Shown: positions 54,079 through 63,981 of the stretch, in pieces | Position numbering within the stretch: position 1 is the stretch's first letter | Layout: each line of letters opens with the position of its first letter | Assembly (NCBI GenBank): GCA_963768715.1 | Contig: CAVYJC010000007.1 | Location: 496,001-560,000 of the forward strand | From: DATKEJ01 sp963768715 | Lineage (GTDB): Bacteria; Bacteroidota; Rhodothermia; Rhodothermales; DATKEJ01 | Length of the DNA stretch: 64,000 nt | Direction of reading: 5' to 3' | Made by a program: the position numbers and the translations under genes | Notes under the pieces: model-generated | The model's database searches: none | Told to the model about the DNA's origin: nothing | Seen by the model: the letters and a program-made list of their open reading frames with translations, nothing else

Positions 54079-55203
54079 ATGAGCGAATCGATTGACGGCA
54101 CCGTCGCGCTATTCTCGACGAGTTTTCTTCCGTACTCACAAACGTTTGTGTACGATGAGATTCGTGCACACCGTCGATATGACGTGGACGTCTTCTGCAA
54201 AGAGCGGCTCAATGCTGATCGTTTTCCGTATGATCGGATCTACAAGCCGGCAGGCTCTCTCCGCGAGAAGCTCTACGAAAACATGGCGTACTGGCCGGCG
54301 TTCGATCGAATCCTTGCGAAAGGGGGCCACGCTCTCGTGCACGCTCATTTCGGCACGGGGGCCGTATACGCCCTTCCGTACGTACGGAAGCATCGACTGC
54401 CGTTCATCGTCACATTCCATGGAAACGACGTTGCCGCCTTGATCGGACCGCAGCGGTTCCGACCCGCGCGCTGGCGGTATGTTCTTCGAGCGAAGAAAAT
54501 CATGCAGCGCGCCGATCTAATGCTTGCCGTGAGCACCGAATTCTGTGACATTCTTTCCAGCCTGAGCGGTCGTCCCGATGCCGTGAAGTTGTACCGGATC
54601 GGTGTCGACCTCGCGCGATTCCACCGATCAGAAACCAGGTCGTCCATTCCTGAGATCATCATGGTTGGTCGGTTTACAGAAAAGAAGGGACATATTTACG
54701 CTTTGCGTGCCTTCACGCACGTAATCCGCAAAGGACGAACCGCACACTTGACGCTGGTAGGAGACGGAGCGCTGGAGGACGAGTGCCGCAACTACGTTGC
54801 CCGGGAAGATCTCAGTGAGCGTGTCACGTTTGCCGGCTCCCTGCCGCCCGAAAGAACGGCGGAGATGCTGGGTGCAGCCGACATTGCGCTCGCACCTAGT
54901 GTTGTAGCGCGGAACGGCGATCGCGAAGGAAGTCCGATTGTCGTGAGGGAGGCTGGGGCATGCGAGGTACCGGTTATCGGCACGCGGCACAGTGGAATTC
55001 CAGAAAGTATCGAGGATGGGGTCACCGGATATCTTGTCCGGGAACGTGATGCAACGGCCCTCGCCGACAAGCTCCAGTGCCTGATCGATGACGCCGACTT
55101 GCGACGACGTATGGGGGTTGCCGCACGCGCCAAAATGGAACGCGAATTCGACCTTTTCAAACAGGTCGAAATACTCGAGTCACACTATGACTCGGTGCGA
55201 TGA
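54079..55203 (+). CDS. Family 4 glycosyltransferase (WcaL/AmsK-like)
   Basis: 374 aa. Opening LFSTSFLPYSQTFVYDEIRA and VHAHFGTGAVYALPYVRK with PFIVTFHGNDVA match colanic-acid-type glycosyltransferases. Donor site: PEIIMVGRFTEKKGHIYALR and GSPIVVREAGACEVPVIGT (E-x7-E). Starts a plus-strand unit with the flippase (12-bp gap) and GT2. The 250-bp gap before it (53829-54078) is the divergent promoter region of the glycan cluster; nothing else is seen there. Confidence 0.9.
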   Translation: MSESIDGTVALFSTSFLPYSQTFVYDEIRAHRRYDVDVFCKERLNADRFPYDRIYKPAGSLREKLYENMAYWPAFDRILAKGGHALVHAHFGTGAVYALPYVRKHRLPFIVTFHGNDVAALIGPQRFRPARWRYVLRAKKIMQRADLMLAVSTEFCDILSSLSGRPDAVKLYRIGVDLARFHRSETRSSIPEIIMVGRFTEKKGHIYALRAFTHVIRKGRTAHLTLVGDGALEDECRNYVAREDLSERVTFAGSLPPERTAEMLGAADIALAPSVVARNGDREGSPIVVREAGACEVPVIGTRHSGIPESIEDGVTGYLVRERDATALADKLQCLIDDADLRRRMGVAARAKMEREFDLFKQVEILESHYDSVR

Positions 55204-55215
55204 CGGGCTGAATCA

Positions 55216-56712
55216 ATGACGCAGGAAGTCAAAGACAGCCATATCGAGCGGGAGGTCCGCAAGGGGGCCCTGACCAATTCGTTTGGGTTTATTGGGAAGC
55301 TCGCAGGACCCATCTTCTTCATCCTGATCACCCGACTTTACGGTCCGGATGTCCTCGGTGTATTCGTCACAGCATCCGCTCTTGTAGAAACGGCGCTGGC
55401 CTTTCTCGTCGGAGGCTTCAAAGATGGGGCGCTGATCTTCGTTGCTCGTCACGCAGACGACGAGCAGGAACATCCAGTCCTGTACATGGCGCTGGCCAAT
55501 GCGCTGGCTTGGAGCCTGGGCCTGGCTTTGTTCGTAACCGCACTCGTCCAGGCGGTCGGAGATCCACTTATTCCCAGCCTCTATCCGTCTTTCGGAGACC
55601 GCCTGCTCCCGATGTTGCGATGGATGGCGCTCGCCCTGCCACTGATGGCGTTCGAGCGCATTGTCATGGGAGCAACACAGGGATTGAAAATTATGAAGTA
55701 CGAGGCGTTCCTCGGAGGAACGATTCGCCCGATCCTGCTCGTACTTACTTCTTCCCTTTTCTGGCTCGGGTCGCCGGACGTCCGTGGTCTGTCACTGGCT
55801 TATCTCACAACGCAGTTGTTGATCTTCCTGATCGCCGTCGGTATTTACGGCCGCGAATTGTCCTGGAATGAACTTCGAACAGCAATCCGCGGGTTTCGTC
55901 TGAATCGGGAGGTCCTGTCATTCGCCCTACCCCAAAATCTTAATGCCACTTTCGATCGATTTCTTACGAACATCGACGTGATCATGCTGGGGATCTTCGG
56001 CTTCAGCGCATTCGAGATCGGCTTTTACGGTGCAGGTGCATTGATCGTCCGGGAGTTGAGGCAGATCAAGTTGATATTTTCCAGTGCTTTCGCACCTCAT
56101 GTCCCCCGCCTTTTCAAAGAGCGAGATTTGGATCAGTTGGCGCATGCTTTCGCACGGACTTCAAGATGGATCATCATGCCGCTAATACCGGTACTTATCG
56201 GGGTAGCTCTTCTCAAGGGAGACTTGCTTCGGATCGTTCACCCTGATTTTGCCGGGCCGTCATCCGTTTTCATGTTCTTCCTGCTGGTTATCCCCTATCT
56301 GCAGGGCACGTTTGGCCTTGCCGGAAATGTAGTAGTCATGACCGGACACTCAAGATTCAATCTGCTCAACAGCACCCTTGCCGGCGCCTCGAATATTCTT
56401 CTGAATCTGCTCTTGATCCCGCCACTTGGGCTTATCGGCGCGGCGGCAGCGTCCGGAGCCACTGCTGTCCTTAAGGCAGGCTTGGAACTCACAGAGATGA
56501 CCAGGATCCTGCATGTCCGCCTGCTCGTCTCAAAAATCTACAAGCCGCATATCGCCGGACTGATCGCCTCCGTTTCAGTAGCACTTATCCTGGTGACGGT
56601 GCCCGGTGCTGATTCCACTTTACTGAATCGGACGGGCCTTGTCGTCGTCGCGCTGCTGGCCTATGCCGCGGTTCTGAAACTTCTAGACGGACGAACCCAA
56701 CGGTCGTCCTAG
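55216..56712 (+). CDS. Polysaccharide flippase of the MOP/Wzx superfamily
   Basis: 498 aa with about 12-14 hydrophobic helices. N-terminal KGALTNSFGFIGKLAGPIFF, ILITRLYGPDVLGVFVTASA is the usual opening of oligosaccharide flippases; MTGHSRFNLLNSTLAGASNI and GLIGAAAASGATAVLKAG occur in the second half, as in Wzx/RfbX. It would move a lipid-linked glycan across the inner membrane. Flanked by glycosyltransferases. Confidence 0.9.
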   Translation: MTQEVKDSHIEREVRKGALTNSFGFIGKLAGPIFFILITRLYGPDVLGVFVTASALVETALAFLVGGFKDGALIFVARHADDEQEHPVLYMALANALAWSLGLALFVTALVQAVGDPLIPSLYPSFGDRLLPMLRWMALALPLMAFERIVMGATQGLKIMKYEAFLGGTIRPILLVLTSSLFWLGSPDVRGLSLAYLTTQLLIFLIAVGIYGRELSWNELRTAIRGFRLNREVLSFALPQNLNATFDRFLTNIDVIMLGIFGFSAFEIGFYGAGALIVRELRQIKLIFSSAFAPHVPRLFKERDLDQLAHAFARTSRWIIMPLIPVLIGVALLKGDLLRIVHPDFAGPSSVFMFFLLVIPYLQGTFGLAGNVVVMTGHSRFNLLNSTLAGASNILLNLLLIPPLGLIGAAAASGATAVLKAGLELTEMTRILHVRLLVSKIYKPHIAGLIASVSVALILVTVPGADSTLLNRTGLVVVALLAYAAVLKLLDGRTQRSS

Positions 56713-56746
56713 ATTGGGCGATGCCGGCCCATGCAACAGGAATCCA

Positions 56747-57757
56747 GTGATCCATAGTTCAGAAATCAGTCGGGCAACGCCACGCGTCTCCGTCGTGGTT
56801 CGTTCGATGGGGCGATTGGATGCACTCATCGAACTGATCAACGCACTCCTGCGTCAAGAGCACGACAACTTTGAGATTGTCATCATTGAGCAGACCCCGG
56901 ATCCCGATCCACCTGCGTCATCGGAACTCGACAGCCTGGCATCTGATCCGAGAGTCCGTCTCTTGAAGACCGCGCCTCTGGGAGGGCCGGGTGCACGCAA
57001 CATGGGTGTAAGGGAGGCGAAAGGCCAGATTGTGATCCTGATTGACGATGACGACCTCCCCGTGGGGACTGGCTGGATCAGAGCCCACGAGGACAGCTAC
57101 CGAGATGCCAATCTCGTAGGTCTTACGGGCAAGCACGTGCGTTCGGTCGGCGAGCGTTGTCCTTACATCCGGTTCCTTCGGCCCTTCATTCGTGCTCGGT
57201 GCATGAGATACTCAGTATTGAAGACACCGTATACCTACGCGCGTTTCGATGAGGACATAGACGGCGTCGATTGGCTCCACGGCACCAATTCGTCATTTCG
57301 AACCGAGATCGCTTTCCGGAGCGGACTTTGGGATACCACCGTCTCAACACAAGACGAACACTCGTTCGCGTTCAGACTTCATCGAGTCCTTCGCAGCAAC
57401 GAATTCCTCGCCTTCAGAACCGGTCCAGTTGCCCTTCGACGGCTGCAGTTTCCAGGTGGATTAGAAAAGCGGCGCGCTAGCCTCAAGACCGAGCTCTCCA
57501 ACCACCTTGCATTCGTCAATCGTGTCGTCAGAGTCTACTACCGAAGACGCTTCTACACTGCCTTTCCCCTTTATCTCGGTTGGGCATTCTTCAGGACGCT
57601 CGCTTGGATCTGGGATCGGTCGCGTCCGCGTGTTAGCGTCCGCAGCCGTATCTGGGACTCACTGAGGCTCCCCCTCCTGCTTGCACCGACTGCAATCCGC
57701 GAGTTCCGAAATAAAGGAGCGATCCAGGCAGCGGAACACGATGGCGCAACGAGGTAG
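56747..57757 (+). CDS. Family 2 glycosyltransferase
   Basis: GT-A enzyme with RVSVVVRSMGRLDALIELIN, the DxD-like IVILIDDDDLPVGTGW and GPGARNMGVREAKG. GTG 56747 is preferred as start because AGGA lies seven bases upstream; the TTG at 56714 in the same frame begins 1 bp after the flippase stop and would add eleven residues. C-terminal part has two amphipathic or membrane segments. Last gene of the glycan unit. Confidence 0.85.
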   Translation: MIHSSEISRATPRVSVVVRSMGRLDALIELINALLRQEHDNFEIVIIEQTPDPDPPASSELDSLASDPRVRLLKTAPLGGPGARNMGVREAKGQIVILIDDDDLPVGTGWIRAHEDSYRDANLVGLTGKHVRSVGERCPYIRFLRPFIRARCMRYSVLKTPYTYARFDEDIDGVDWLHGTNSSFRTEIAFRSGLWDTTVSTQDEHSFAFRLHRVLRSNEFLAFRTGPVALRRLQFPGGLEKRRASLKTELSNHLAFVNRVVRVYYRRRFYTAFPLYLGWAFFRTLAWIWDRSRPRVSVRSRIWDSLRLPLLLAPTAIREFRNKGAIQAAEHDGATR

Positions 57758-57853
57758 AGAAAAGGACCACCATGGAGTATCTCGGCGACATGGGGTTCAG
57801 GCGTCTAGCCGGGATATCGCGCCGATGACTGTCAAGGGTTTAGACCAATGGAT

Positions 57854-58924
57854 TCAGTCAATGACAAAGAAATCGTACACCATGGGACGGGTGAGATCGA
57901 TCGTACCGACTCCTCGGAACATGATCACGTCTCCGCCGGCGATCTTCTTGGCAATGAACTTCTTAATTCCACCCACCTCCCGCAACATCGACAGCTTTTG
58001 CAGGTTCGTGTCCCTCTCGAGCACACGTTGTCTCCCGTCTGCGTCGTCGAGCACGATACGCGTAGGCACGTCTTCCCCGCCGACCTGGCCCATCTCGGCG
58101 AATGTCATCTCGGTGGGTCGATAAAGCGAGCGTCCCGAACCCATGTCAAATGCGCCGTATCCGACCACCGACCCGTCATAGCGGTCCGTGGGCTGAAGAA
58201 AAAATCCGACCTCCCAACGCCGATCGTGGCTGATAACACGAAAACCGGCGTCAACGAGATGGGACAGGCGATCCGACTGGAAAACATGGTCCATGTAGCC
58301 CGTTCCAGAAACCTCCAGCGTGTCGCCGTTGACTGCAACGGTTCCGCGGACGCGCGCTTTCGGTATGGGGATGGTCATCCCCATCACCTCGTGATCACCG
58401 AAGTGAAAGAGGCCGTCTCCCCAGGCGCATCCCGGCACGATATCGGAGAAGGTCAGGTCGACGTAGTATGATACGCCGCGTTTTCTTGTGGCATAGTGAA
58501 CCTTGTGCGTCGTGGGAAGGCGCCCCTCGAACCAGATTTCAGGGTGAACGCTCAGCCGCTGATTGATCTCTTCGAAGGTGAGGTTCTCGGGTGGATACTC
58601 GCGGGACACGGCGTAGTCTTTGCCGTTGAAACCGACAAGCGAGAGATCCGCGCCCAGAACCTTTCCCTTGAAGGTTCCAAGATCAGCCCTGCGCAGGTCG
58701 ATGAACAACTGAAGGCCGCCGTCGAGAATAAACCGGTACGACCAGTTTTCGTGCTTGATGTCGAGATTGGGCCGCACGTCGTCTACCGTCGTCGTGCGCA
58801 GCCCACCCTCAGGGCCCATTATCGCCTTGTGGTCGGCATGGCGATGCGTAGGCTCGCTCATGCCGAGCATGAAGCCGAATAAGAGCACACCAAAAAAACG
58901 TGTCCCCAGCGTATTCATAGGCAT
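57854..58924 (-). CDS. Secreted Svf1/AttH-like lipocalin-domain protein
   Basis: 356 aa with an N-terminal hydrophobic signal (MNTLGTRFFGVLLFGFMLG). The body shows paired beta domains with KHENWSYRFILDGG, GCAWGDGLFHFGDHEVMG and TGYMDHVFQSDRLSHLVDAG; the GYMDHxF motif is shared by AttH, CrtC-type hydratases and Svf1-like proteins. These bind or modify lipids or carotenoids; no function can be assigned. Convergent with the GT2 gene. Confidence 0.75.
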   Translation of the reverse strand: MPMNTLGTRFFGVLLFGFMLGMSEPTHRHADHKAIMGPEGGLRTTTVDDVRPNLDIKHENWSYRFILDGGLQLFIDLRRADLGTFKGKVLGADLSLVGFNGKDYAVSREYPPENLTFEEINQRLSVHPEIWFEGRLPTTHKVHYATRKRGVSYYVDLTFSDIVPGCAWGDGLFHFGDHEVMGMTIPIPKARVRGTVAVNGDTLEVSGTGYMDHVFQSDRLSHLVDAGFRVISHDRRWEVGFFLQPTDRYDGSVVGYGAFDMGSGRSLYRPTEMTFAEMGQVGGEDVPTRIVLDDADGRQRVLERDTNLQKLSMLREVGGIKKFIAKKIAGGDVIMFRGVGTIDLTRPMVYDFFVID

Positions 58925-59024
58925 CCTTGTCGATTGGCCTGTGGTGAATCCAATTTCTCCTATACGGCGAACATCAAGTTTCGTGCCGGGAAGGACGTGG
59001 ATTTACTGTCGTCGCGGCCCCGTC

Positions 59025-60092
59025 TCAGTCATACGACCCGAAAGCTGTGGCCGCCTCATACATAGCCACCACGTTCTCGACTGGAGAATTGTCCTGCAGC
59101 CAGTGGGTGGGAGCGATCGCAAAGCCACCACCGGGCTTCATGACCGAGAGCACGTCCTCGACATTTGCCGTCACCTCATCGGGCGTCCCGTACGTGACCG
59201 GGCCGGCGGTTGAAATGCATCCATGAAAAGACAACCTGTCTCCAAAGTTGGACTTCAGGTATCGCGGCTGCATGTTCTTCGCCTCGGGTTGAAGCGTGTC
59301 GACAACCTCTATCCCCATGTCGATCAGTTGGTCGAATACCCACGAGCTTGAGCCACACGAATGGAACATCACCGGTACATCGAAACGGTGAGCGAGATCG
59401 ACGAACAGCTGATGCCTCGGTCGGAAATGCTTGGCGTAAAGCGCCGGGCTTATCATTGGCCCGATTTGCGTGCCCAGATCCTCGCCCAGCCAGAGCAGAT
59501 CGATCAACCCGGGGGCCGCTTCGAAGGTTCTCCGCAGCATCTCCAACTGAATTTCGATACGGCGATCGATAAAGCACAGGCCTGCCGGTTCGTCGGTCAT
59601 CAAATCCACGAGGGTCTGCTCCATGGTTCGGATCATCCCATTCGTGTTGATCATGTCCGCGAAGCCTGGATCTCCAATGACGATGGAGAATTCTGCGAGG
59701 CGTCGCGCTTCGTCGGCGACGGCCTGGTAATCGAAGTCATCAGGAGACGGCATGGGCCAGTTCTGCACCGTCTCGAGGTCGGCCTCGGCTAATGGGAAGT
59801 CGCAGTAGTCCCAGTATCCACCGGAATCGTGCTCGACCCACCGCGTTCGGATACCCCACATGTCGATACGCCGATCCGGGACCGGTGCGTGCAGTTCGGG
59901 CCCGGTGTACGGAATACGAAGGTCACGAAAGTCGACGTGCAGAAGTCTTCGGAGCCCCTCATTGTCATTGGGGGCGAGACCGAAATGAGCTTTCAGGCCG
60001 CGATCGATGCCAGGGTTGGCCATATAGTCGATAGGGACCCTGTCGGGCTCCTCATGGCGGAAGGCCCGCCGCACGCGCTCTTTTGACAGCAT
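59025..60092 (-). CDS. Uroporphyrinogen-decarboxylase-family methyltransferase (first of two)
   Basis: 355 aa TIM-barrel of the UroD family, whose non-heme branch (MtaA/CmuA-like) moves methyl groups to or from corrinoid proteins. Opening LSKERVRRAFRHEEPDRVPI and the zinc-type FHSCGSSSWVFDQLIDMGIE (His and Cys) plus HGCISTAGPVTYGTPDE point to the methyltransferase branch, not haem synthesis. ATG 60092 matches family starts; the longer frame from 60314 is rejected. Divergent from a second UroD gene and the corrinoid genes. Confidence 0.87.
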   Translation of the reverse strand: MLSKERVRRAFRHEEPDRVPIDYMANPGIDRGLKAHFGLAPNDNEGLRRLLHVDFRDLRIPYTGPELHAPVPDRRIDMWGIRTRWVEHDSGGYWDYCDFPLAEADLETVQNWPMPSPDDFDYQAVADEARRLAEFSIVIGDPGFADMINTNGMIRTMEQTLVDLMTDEPAGLCFIDRRIEIQLEMLRRTFEAAPGLIDLLWLGEDLGTQIGPMISPALYAKHFRPRHQLFVDLAHRFDVPVMFHSCGSSSWVFDQLIDMGIEVVDTLQPEAKNMQPRYLKSNFGDRLSFHGCISTAGPVTYGTPDEVTANVEDVLSVMKPGGGFAIAPTHWLQDNSPVENVVAMYEAATAFGSYD

Positions 60093-60351
60093 GGCAGACA
60101 AGTCTGTGACACCGGTTGTTGGATGATGAATTACGCCACGACCAACGTTTCGCGCCGCCCGCGATTCCGAGGCTTCGAGCGAAGGGATTTCCCTTACTCG
60201 CTGCGGCGGGTTCACCTCTTGAACCTCGCCACCGCTGTCTCGTTCATTTTGCATCCCGACGACCGCCGCAACATGGGGTCTCCAACCGTGTCTTTTGCGG
60301 CTTTGTGTAACCACCGACTCGTTCGATTGGATGTTGCAGGAAATTGAGACA

Positions 60352-61356
60352 ATGACAGGAAGAGAACGTGTTACGGCAGCTCTGAAGTTTGAGGCGGCCG
60401 ACAGGGTCCCGCGAGACCTCTGGGTACTCCCCTACTCCGCTCTTTTTCGGCAGACTGAGGTCGACGTCCTGCTCGAGCGATTTCCGATCGATTTCGAGCA
60501 GGTTGAGTCGTATCCGGGCGCCACAGACGTTGACCATCAGCGCATTGCCAAACCGTGTACGTACGTGGACGACTGGGGCAGCATCTGGCAGGTTGGCGTT
60601 CCTGGCACAATCGGAGAAGTAAAGAGGCCGGCGATCGAAGAATGGACGGAACTGGACTCCTGGCAGCCACCCTGGAGTCAGATCAGGAAGCGGGACATCG
60701 ACTACGTGAATCGCCTCTGTGATGCAACCGACTGCTTTACGATTCCGCCCGTAAGCGCACGCCCCTTCGAGCGACTCCAGTTCCTGCGAGGCACCGAAAA
60801 CGTCTACCTGGATCTTGCCTGTGGCACATCTGAGTTTTACCAACTGCTCGAGCGAGTCCACGCCTTTTATCTTGAAGACGTGGCCAGCTGGTCGAGTACG
60901 AACGTCGACGGCGTTTTCCTCATGGACGATTGGGGTACTCAGGAGTCGATGCTTGTTAGTCCACGCATGTGGCGAGAGACATTCAAGCCGCTCTACAAGG
61001 AGTATTTCGACGTTGTTCATGCGGCGGGCAAGTATGTGTTCTTCCATTCTGACGGTTTCATTGAGCCGATCATCGAGGATCTCATCGAGATTGGCGTTGA
61101 CGCGCTCAACTCGCAGCTTTTCTGCATGAACATAGAGGAACTGGGAGCTCGGTTCGGTGGACGATTGACGTTCTGGGGAGAGATCGATCGGCAACAGGTG
61201 CTCCCGTTCGGGACGCCGGAAGATGTCCGAGAAGCCGTCCACAGAGTTCGCACGGCATTCGAACAACACCCCGGTGGAATGATTGCGCAGTGCGAATGGG
61301 GAAAGGACAACGAACTCCCGAATGTACAGGCCGTATACGAGGCGTGGCTCGAGTAA
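60352..61356 (+). CDS. Uroporphyrinogen-decarboxylase-family methyltransferase (second)
   Basis: 334 aa. Family opening MTGRERVTAALKFEAADRVP, then MDDWGTQESMLVSPRMW, YVFFHSDGFIEPIIEDLIEI and GRLTFWGEIDRQQVLPFGTP. In the metal site the HSCG of the divergent paralog is HSDG here, so the cysteine ligand is replaced by Asp; zinc use may differ, with C..E further on. Start ATG 60352 is preferred; ATG 60331 is possible. Leads the run with the RACo-like and corrinoid protein genes. Confidence 0.87.
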   Translation: MTGRERVTAALKFEAADRVPRDLWVLPYSALFRQTEVDVLLERFPIDFEQVESYPGATDVDHQRIAKPCTYVDDWGSIWQVGVPGTIGEVKRPAIEEWTELDSWQPPWSQIRKRDIDYVNRLCDATDCFTIPPVSARPFERLQFLRGTENVYLDLACGTSEFYQLLERVHAFYLEDVASWSSTNVDGVFLMDDWGTQESMLVSPRMWRETFKPLYKEYFDVVHAAGKYVFFHSDGFIEPIIEDLIEIGVDALNSQLFCMNIEELGARFGGRLTFWGEIDRQQVLPFGTPEDVREAVHRVRTAFEQHPGGMIAQCEWGKDNELPNVQAVYEAWLE

Positions 61357-61475
61357 GAGAGGTGTTCATGCCCGTGACGATGCGCCCACAATCCGGTAAG
61401 GGTAACCCTCGCAGCGGTCGATTCGGTCGTGAAATAGATTCATTCGCGGGTGTAATCCAGGAGTCACCCTAAGCC

Positions 61476-63323
61476 ATGGGGAAACATCGAGTCCTTTTTC
61501 TGCCTCAGGAAAAGTCCGGCACATTCGCGTCGGGTACGGTCGTGCGCGATGCAGCCCTCGATCTTGGCATCCTGATCGATTCGTCCTGCGCGGGCATCGG
61601 CACGTGCGGCAAATGCAAGGTGGAAATCCGGCAGGGGAACGGGGAGGCCACGCCCATCGAACATGAGGTTCTATCGGCGACGGAACTCCAAAAAGGCGTC
61701 CGACTCGCCTGCCAGGCCACGATAGACAACGAGATCATCTGTCACATCCCCGACCGGTCACTCTCAACGATCGACCAGATATCGGCCTGGGGGGTGGACG
61801 GTAGTTTCGACCTCGATCCGGAAACGCAAGTTGTGGAGGTTGAGATCGAGCCGCCGGTGCTGGGAGAACGCCACTTTACGTTCGATCGCTTCCGCGCGCG
61901 TCTCCTGCAGGATGGCTATGAGGTCTCGACCGATCTGCGCAACATTGGCAAATTTGCCTCGGAGATATCCCCAAGGGTCCGGACGCTCCACACGATCGTC
62001 GATCGCAGCGATCTGGTCACATTTTCGAGTCCCGAGGACCGAATGCTCGGACTCGCGCTCGATATCGGTACGACAACCGTCGCCGCCAAGCTGGTCGACC
62101 TGAGGACGGGATCGACGCTTGGCGTCTCCTCGGCGGCAAATCCGCAGGCGGCGCTCGGAGCCGACGTCGTGGCTCGAATCCAATACATCTCTCGTCACAG
62201 AGGCGGTCTGCGAAAAATGCAGCGCCTGATCGTAAATCAAATCAACGAGCTCGTCACGTCCGTCTGTTCGCAGGCGAACGCGCGGCGAGCAGAGGTGGTT
62301 AAAACCGTGGTCGTCGGCAACACGGTGATGCAACACATTTTGCTGGGCATAACACCGAGCGGCCTCGGCCAGAGTCCTTATGCCGCCGTAACACGCGGAC
62401 CGATTCGCGTCCGTGCGCAAGATCTGGGCTTCAACACCAACGGTGACGGAATTGTATACGTGACGCCCAATCTGGCGAGTTTCGTCGGAGGCGACATCAC
62501 GTCGGTCCTGACGGCGGTCCGAATCGACCGCAGAGAGAATCTCACCCTCGTTATCGACATGGGTACCAACGGTGAGATCGTCCTCGGAAACTCCGAACGC
62601 CTGATCTGCTGCTCCTCTCCCGCGGGACCTGCCTGGGAGGGCGCCTGCATTACCTGGGGCATGCGCGCGGCCAAGGGCGCCATCGAGCGTGCCGAGATCG
62701 TCGACTCACGTCTCGAGTATCGAACGATCGCCGACGCCTCACCTGTCGGGATCTGTGGTTCGGGCCTCATCGACATCGTCTGCGCATTCCTGCGGCACGG
62801 ACTGATCGAGTTGTCGGGCCGAATCTTGACGTCGGAGGAAGCCCACGAGAAAGTCCCCAGTGAGCTTGCTGAAAGAATAGGTGTCGGTCACAACAGCAAA
62901 CGAACATTAAGAATCGCCGAAATGGGCGGAGCTGATCCCATCGTCCTGACCCAGGACGACGTTCGGCAGATTCAGCTTGCCAAGGCCGGAATCGCGGCCG
63001 GCGTTCGCACTCTCCTTGCTGAATTCGGCGTCGGACCCGATGCCATAGCGAGCGTCTTCCTTGCCGGGGCTTTTGGAAATCACGTTCGCGGGACCGATGT
63101 GGCTCAACTCGGTCTTGTTCCGGGCGTTGGTGCGCACCGAATCCATTTCGTCGGCAATGCTGCTCTCTCAGGCTCCGAGTCTATGTTGAAGTCGAAAGAG
63201 GCCGTCGAGTTGGCCGAGTCGATCGCCGAATCGATCGGATACGTCGAAGTTGCGGGTAGAGCCGAGTTTGAAGACGTGTTCGTCGAGTCTATCCCTTTCC
63301 CTCCGATTCAGGAGGGTCCATAA
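61476..63323 (+). CDS. RACo-type reductive activator of corrinoid proteins (2Fe-2S plus ASKHA domain)
   Basis: 615 aa. N-terminal 2Fe-2S ferredoxin: CAGIGTCGKCKVEI and later LAC give the four cysteines. After a linker comes the DUF4445/ASKHA ATPase: LGLALDIGTTTVAAKLVDL, TVVVGNTVMQHILLGI, LVIDMGTNGEIVLGN and CSSPAGPAWEGACITWGMR. Such proteins use ATP to re-reduce Co(II) corrinoids that fall out of the methylation cycle. Placed directly before the corrinoid protein gene (16-bp gap). Confidence 0.93.
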   Translation: MGKHRVLFLPQEKSGTFASGTVVRDAALDLGILIDSSCAGIGTCGKCKVEIRQGNGEATPIEHEVLSATELQKGVRLACQATIDNEIICHIPDRSLSTIDQISAWGVDGSFDLDPETQVVEVEIEPPVLGERHFTFDRFRARLLQDGYEVSTDLRNIGKFASEISPRVRTLHTIVDRSDLVTFSSPEDRMLGLALDIGTTTVAAKLVDLRTGSTLGVSSAANPQAALGADVVARIQYISRHRGGLRKMQRLIVNQINELVTSVCSQANARRAEVVKTVVVGNTVMQHILLGITPSGLGQSPYAAVTRGPIRVRAQDLGFNTNGDGIVYVTPNLASFVGGDITSVLTAVRIDRRENLTLVIDMGTNGEIVLGNSERLICCSSPAGPAWEGACITWGMRAAKGAIERAEIVDSRLEYRTIADASPVGICGSGLIDIVCAFLRHGLIELSGRILTSEEAHEKVPSELAERIGVGHNSKRTLRIAEMGGADPIVLTQDDVRQIQLAKAGIAAGVRTLLAEFGVGPDAIASVFLAGAFGNHVRGTDVAQLGLVPGVGAHRIHFVGNAALSGSESMLKSKEAVELAESIAESIGYVEVAGRAEFEDVFVESIPFPPIQEGP

Positions 63324-63339
63324 CCAAACCTTGTGCCCA

Positions 63340-63981
63340 ATGGACGCATTAGCTCAACTGAAGGAATTTGTAATCGTCGGTCGTCGCAAGGAGGTGACGG
63401 AACTGACGCAACAATTGATCGACGAAGGCACGAACCCCGAGTCGATCCTGTACGATGGCCTTCTGCCCGGAATGGCGGTGGTCGGCGATCGTTTCGAAAA
63501 GGGCGAGTACTTCATCCCCGAGATGCTTCTTGCCGCCCGCTCGCTCAACGCCGGACTCGATCTCTTGCGCCCGCTGCTCACCGACGCCCAGATGAAGCCA
63601 ACCGGCAAGGTGGTGCTCGGCACCGTCAAGGGAGACATCCACGACATCGGCAAGAACCTCGTGGCCGTAATGATGCAGGGCGCCGGGTTTCAAGTGATCG
63701 ATGCGGGCGTGGACGTGCCCCCGGAACGCTTCGTCGAACTGATTCGCGAACACGAGCCGGATATCGTGGGACTGTCGGCACTGCTGACGACCACGATGCC
63801 CTCGATGGAGGACACCATGGAGGTGCTCAAATCGGAAAACGTGCGCGACAAGGTAAAAGTGCTCATCGGCGGCGCACCTGTGACGCAAGAATATGCGATG
63901 CGCATCGGCGCCGACGGCTTTGGACGAAATGCCACCGTCGCCGCCCAGATCGCCGTTAAACTTGTGGGGGATGGGGCGTGA
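63340..63981 (+). CDS. Methyltransferase-associated corrinoid (B12-binding) protein
   Basis: 213 aa. Helical cap (EFVIVGRRKEVTELTQQLID ... GLLPGMAVVGDRFEKGEYFI) and the Rossmann B12 domain with the axial-His motif DIHDIGKN, then GVDVPPERFVELIREHEPD and LSALLTTTMPSMEDTMEVLK. This is the methyl carrier between the UroD-type methyltransferases. ATG 63340 chosen; the longer frame from 63250 overlaps the activator gene. Its stop overlaps the next gene's GTG start. Confidence 0.95.
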   Translation: MDALAQLKEFVIVGRRKEVTELTQQLIDEGTNPESILYDGLLPGMAVVGDRFEKGEYFIPEMLLAARSLNAGLDLLRPLLTDAQMKPTGKVVLGTVKGDIHDIGKNLVAVMMQGAGFQVIDAGVDVPPERFVELIREHEPDIVGLSALLTTTMPSMEDTMEVLKSENVRDKVKVLIGGAPVTQEYAMRIGADGFGRNATVAAQIAVKLVGDGA

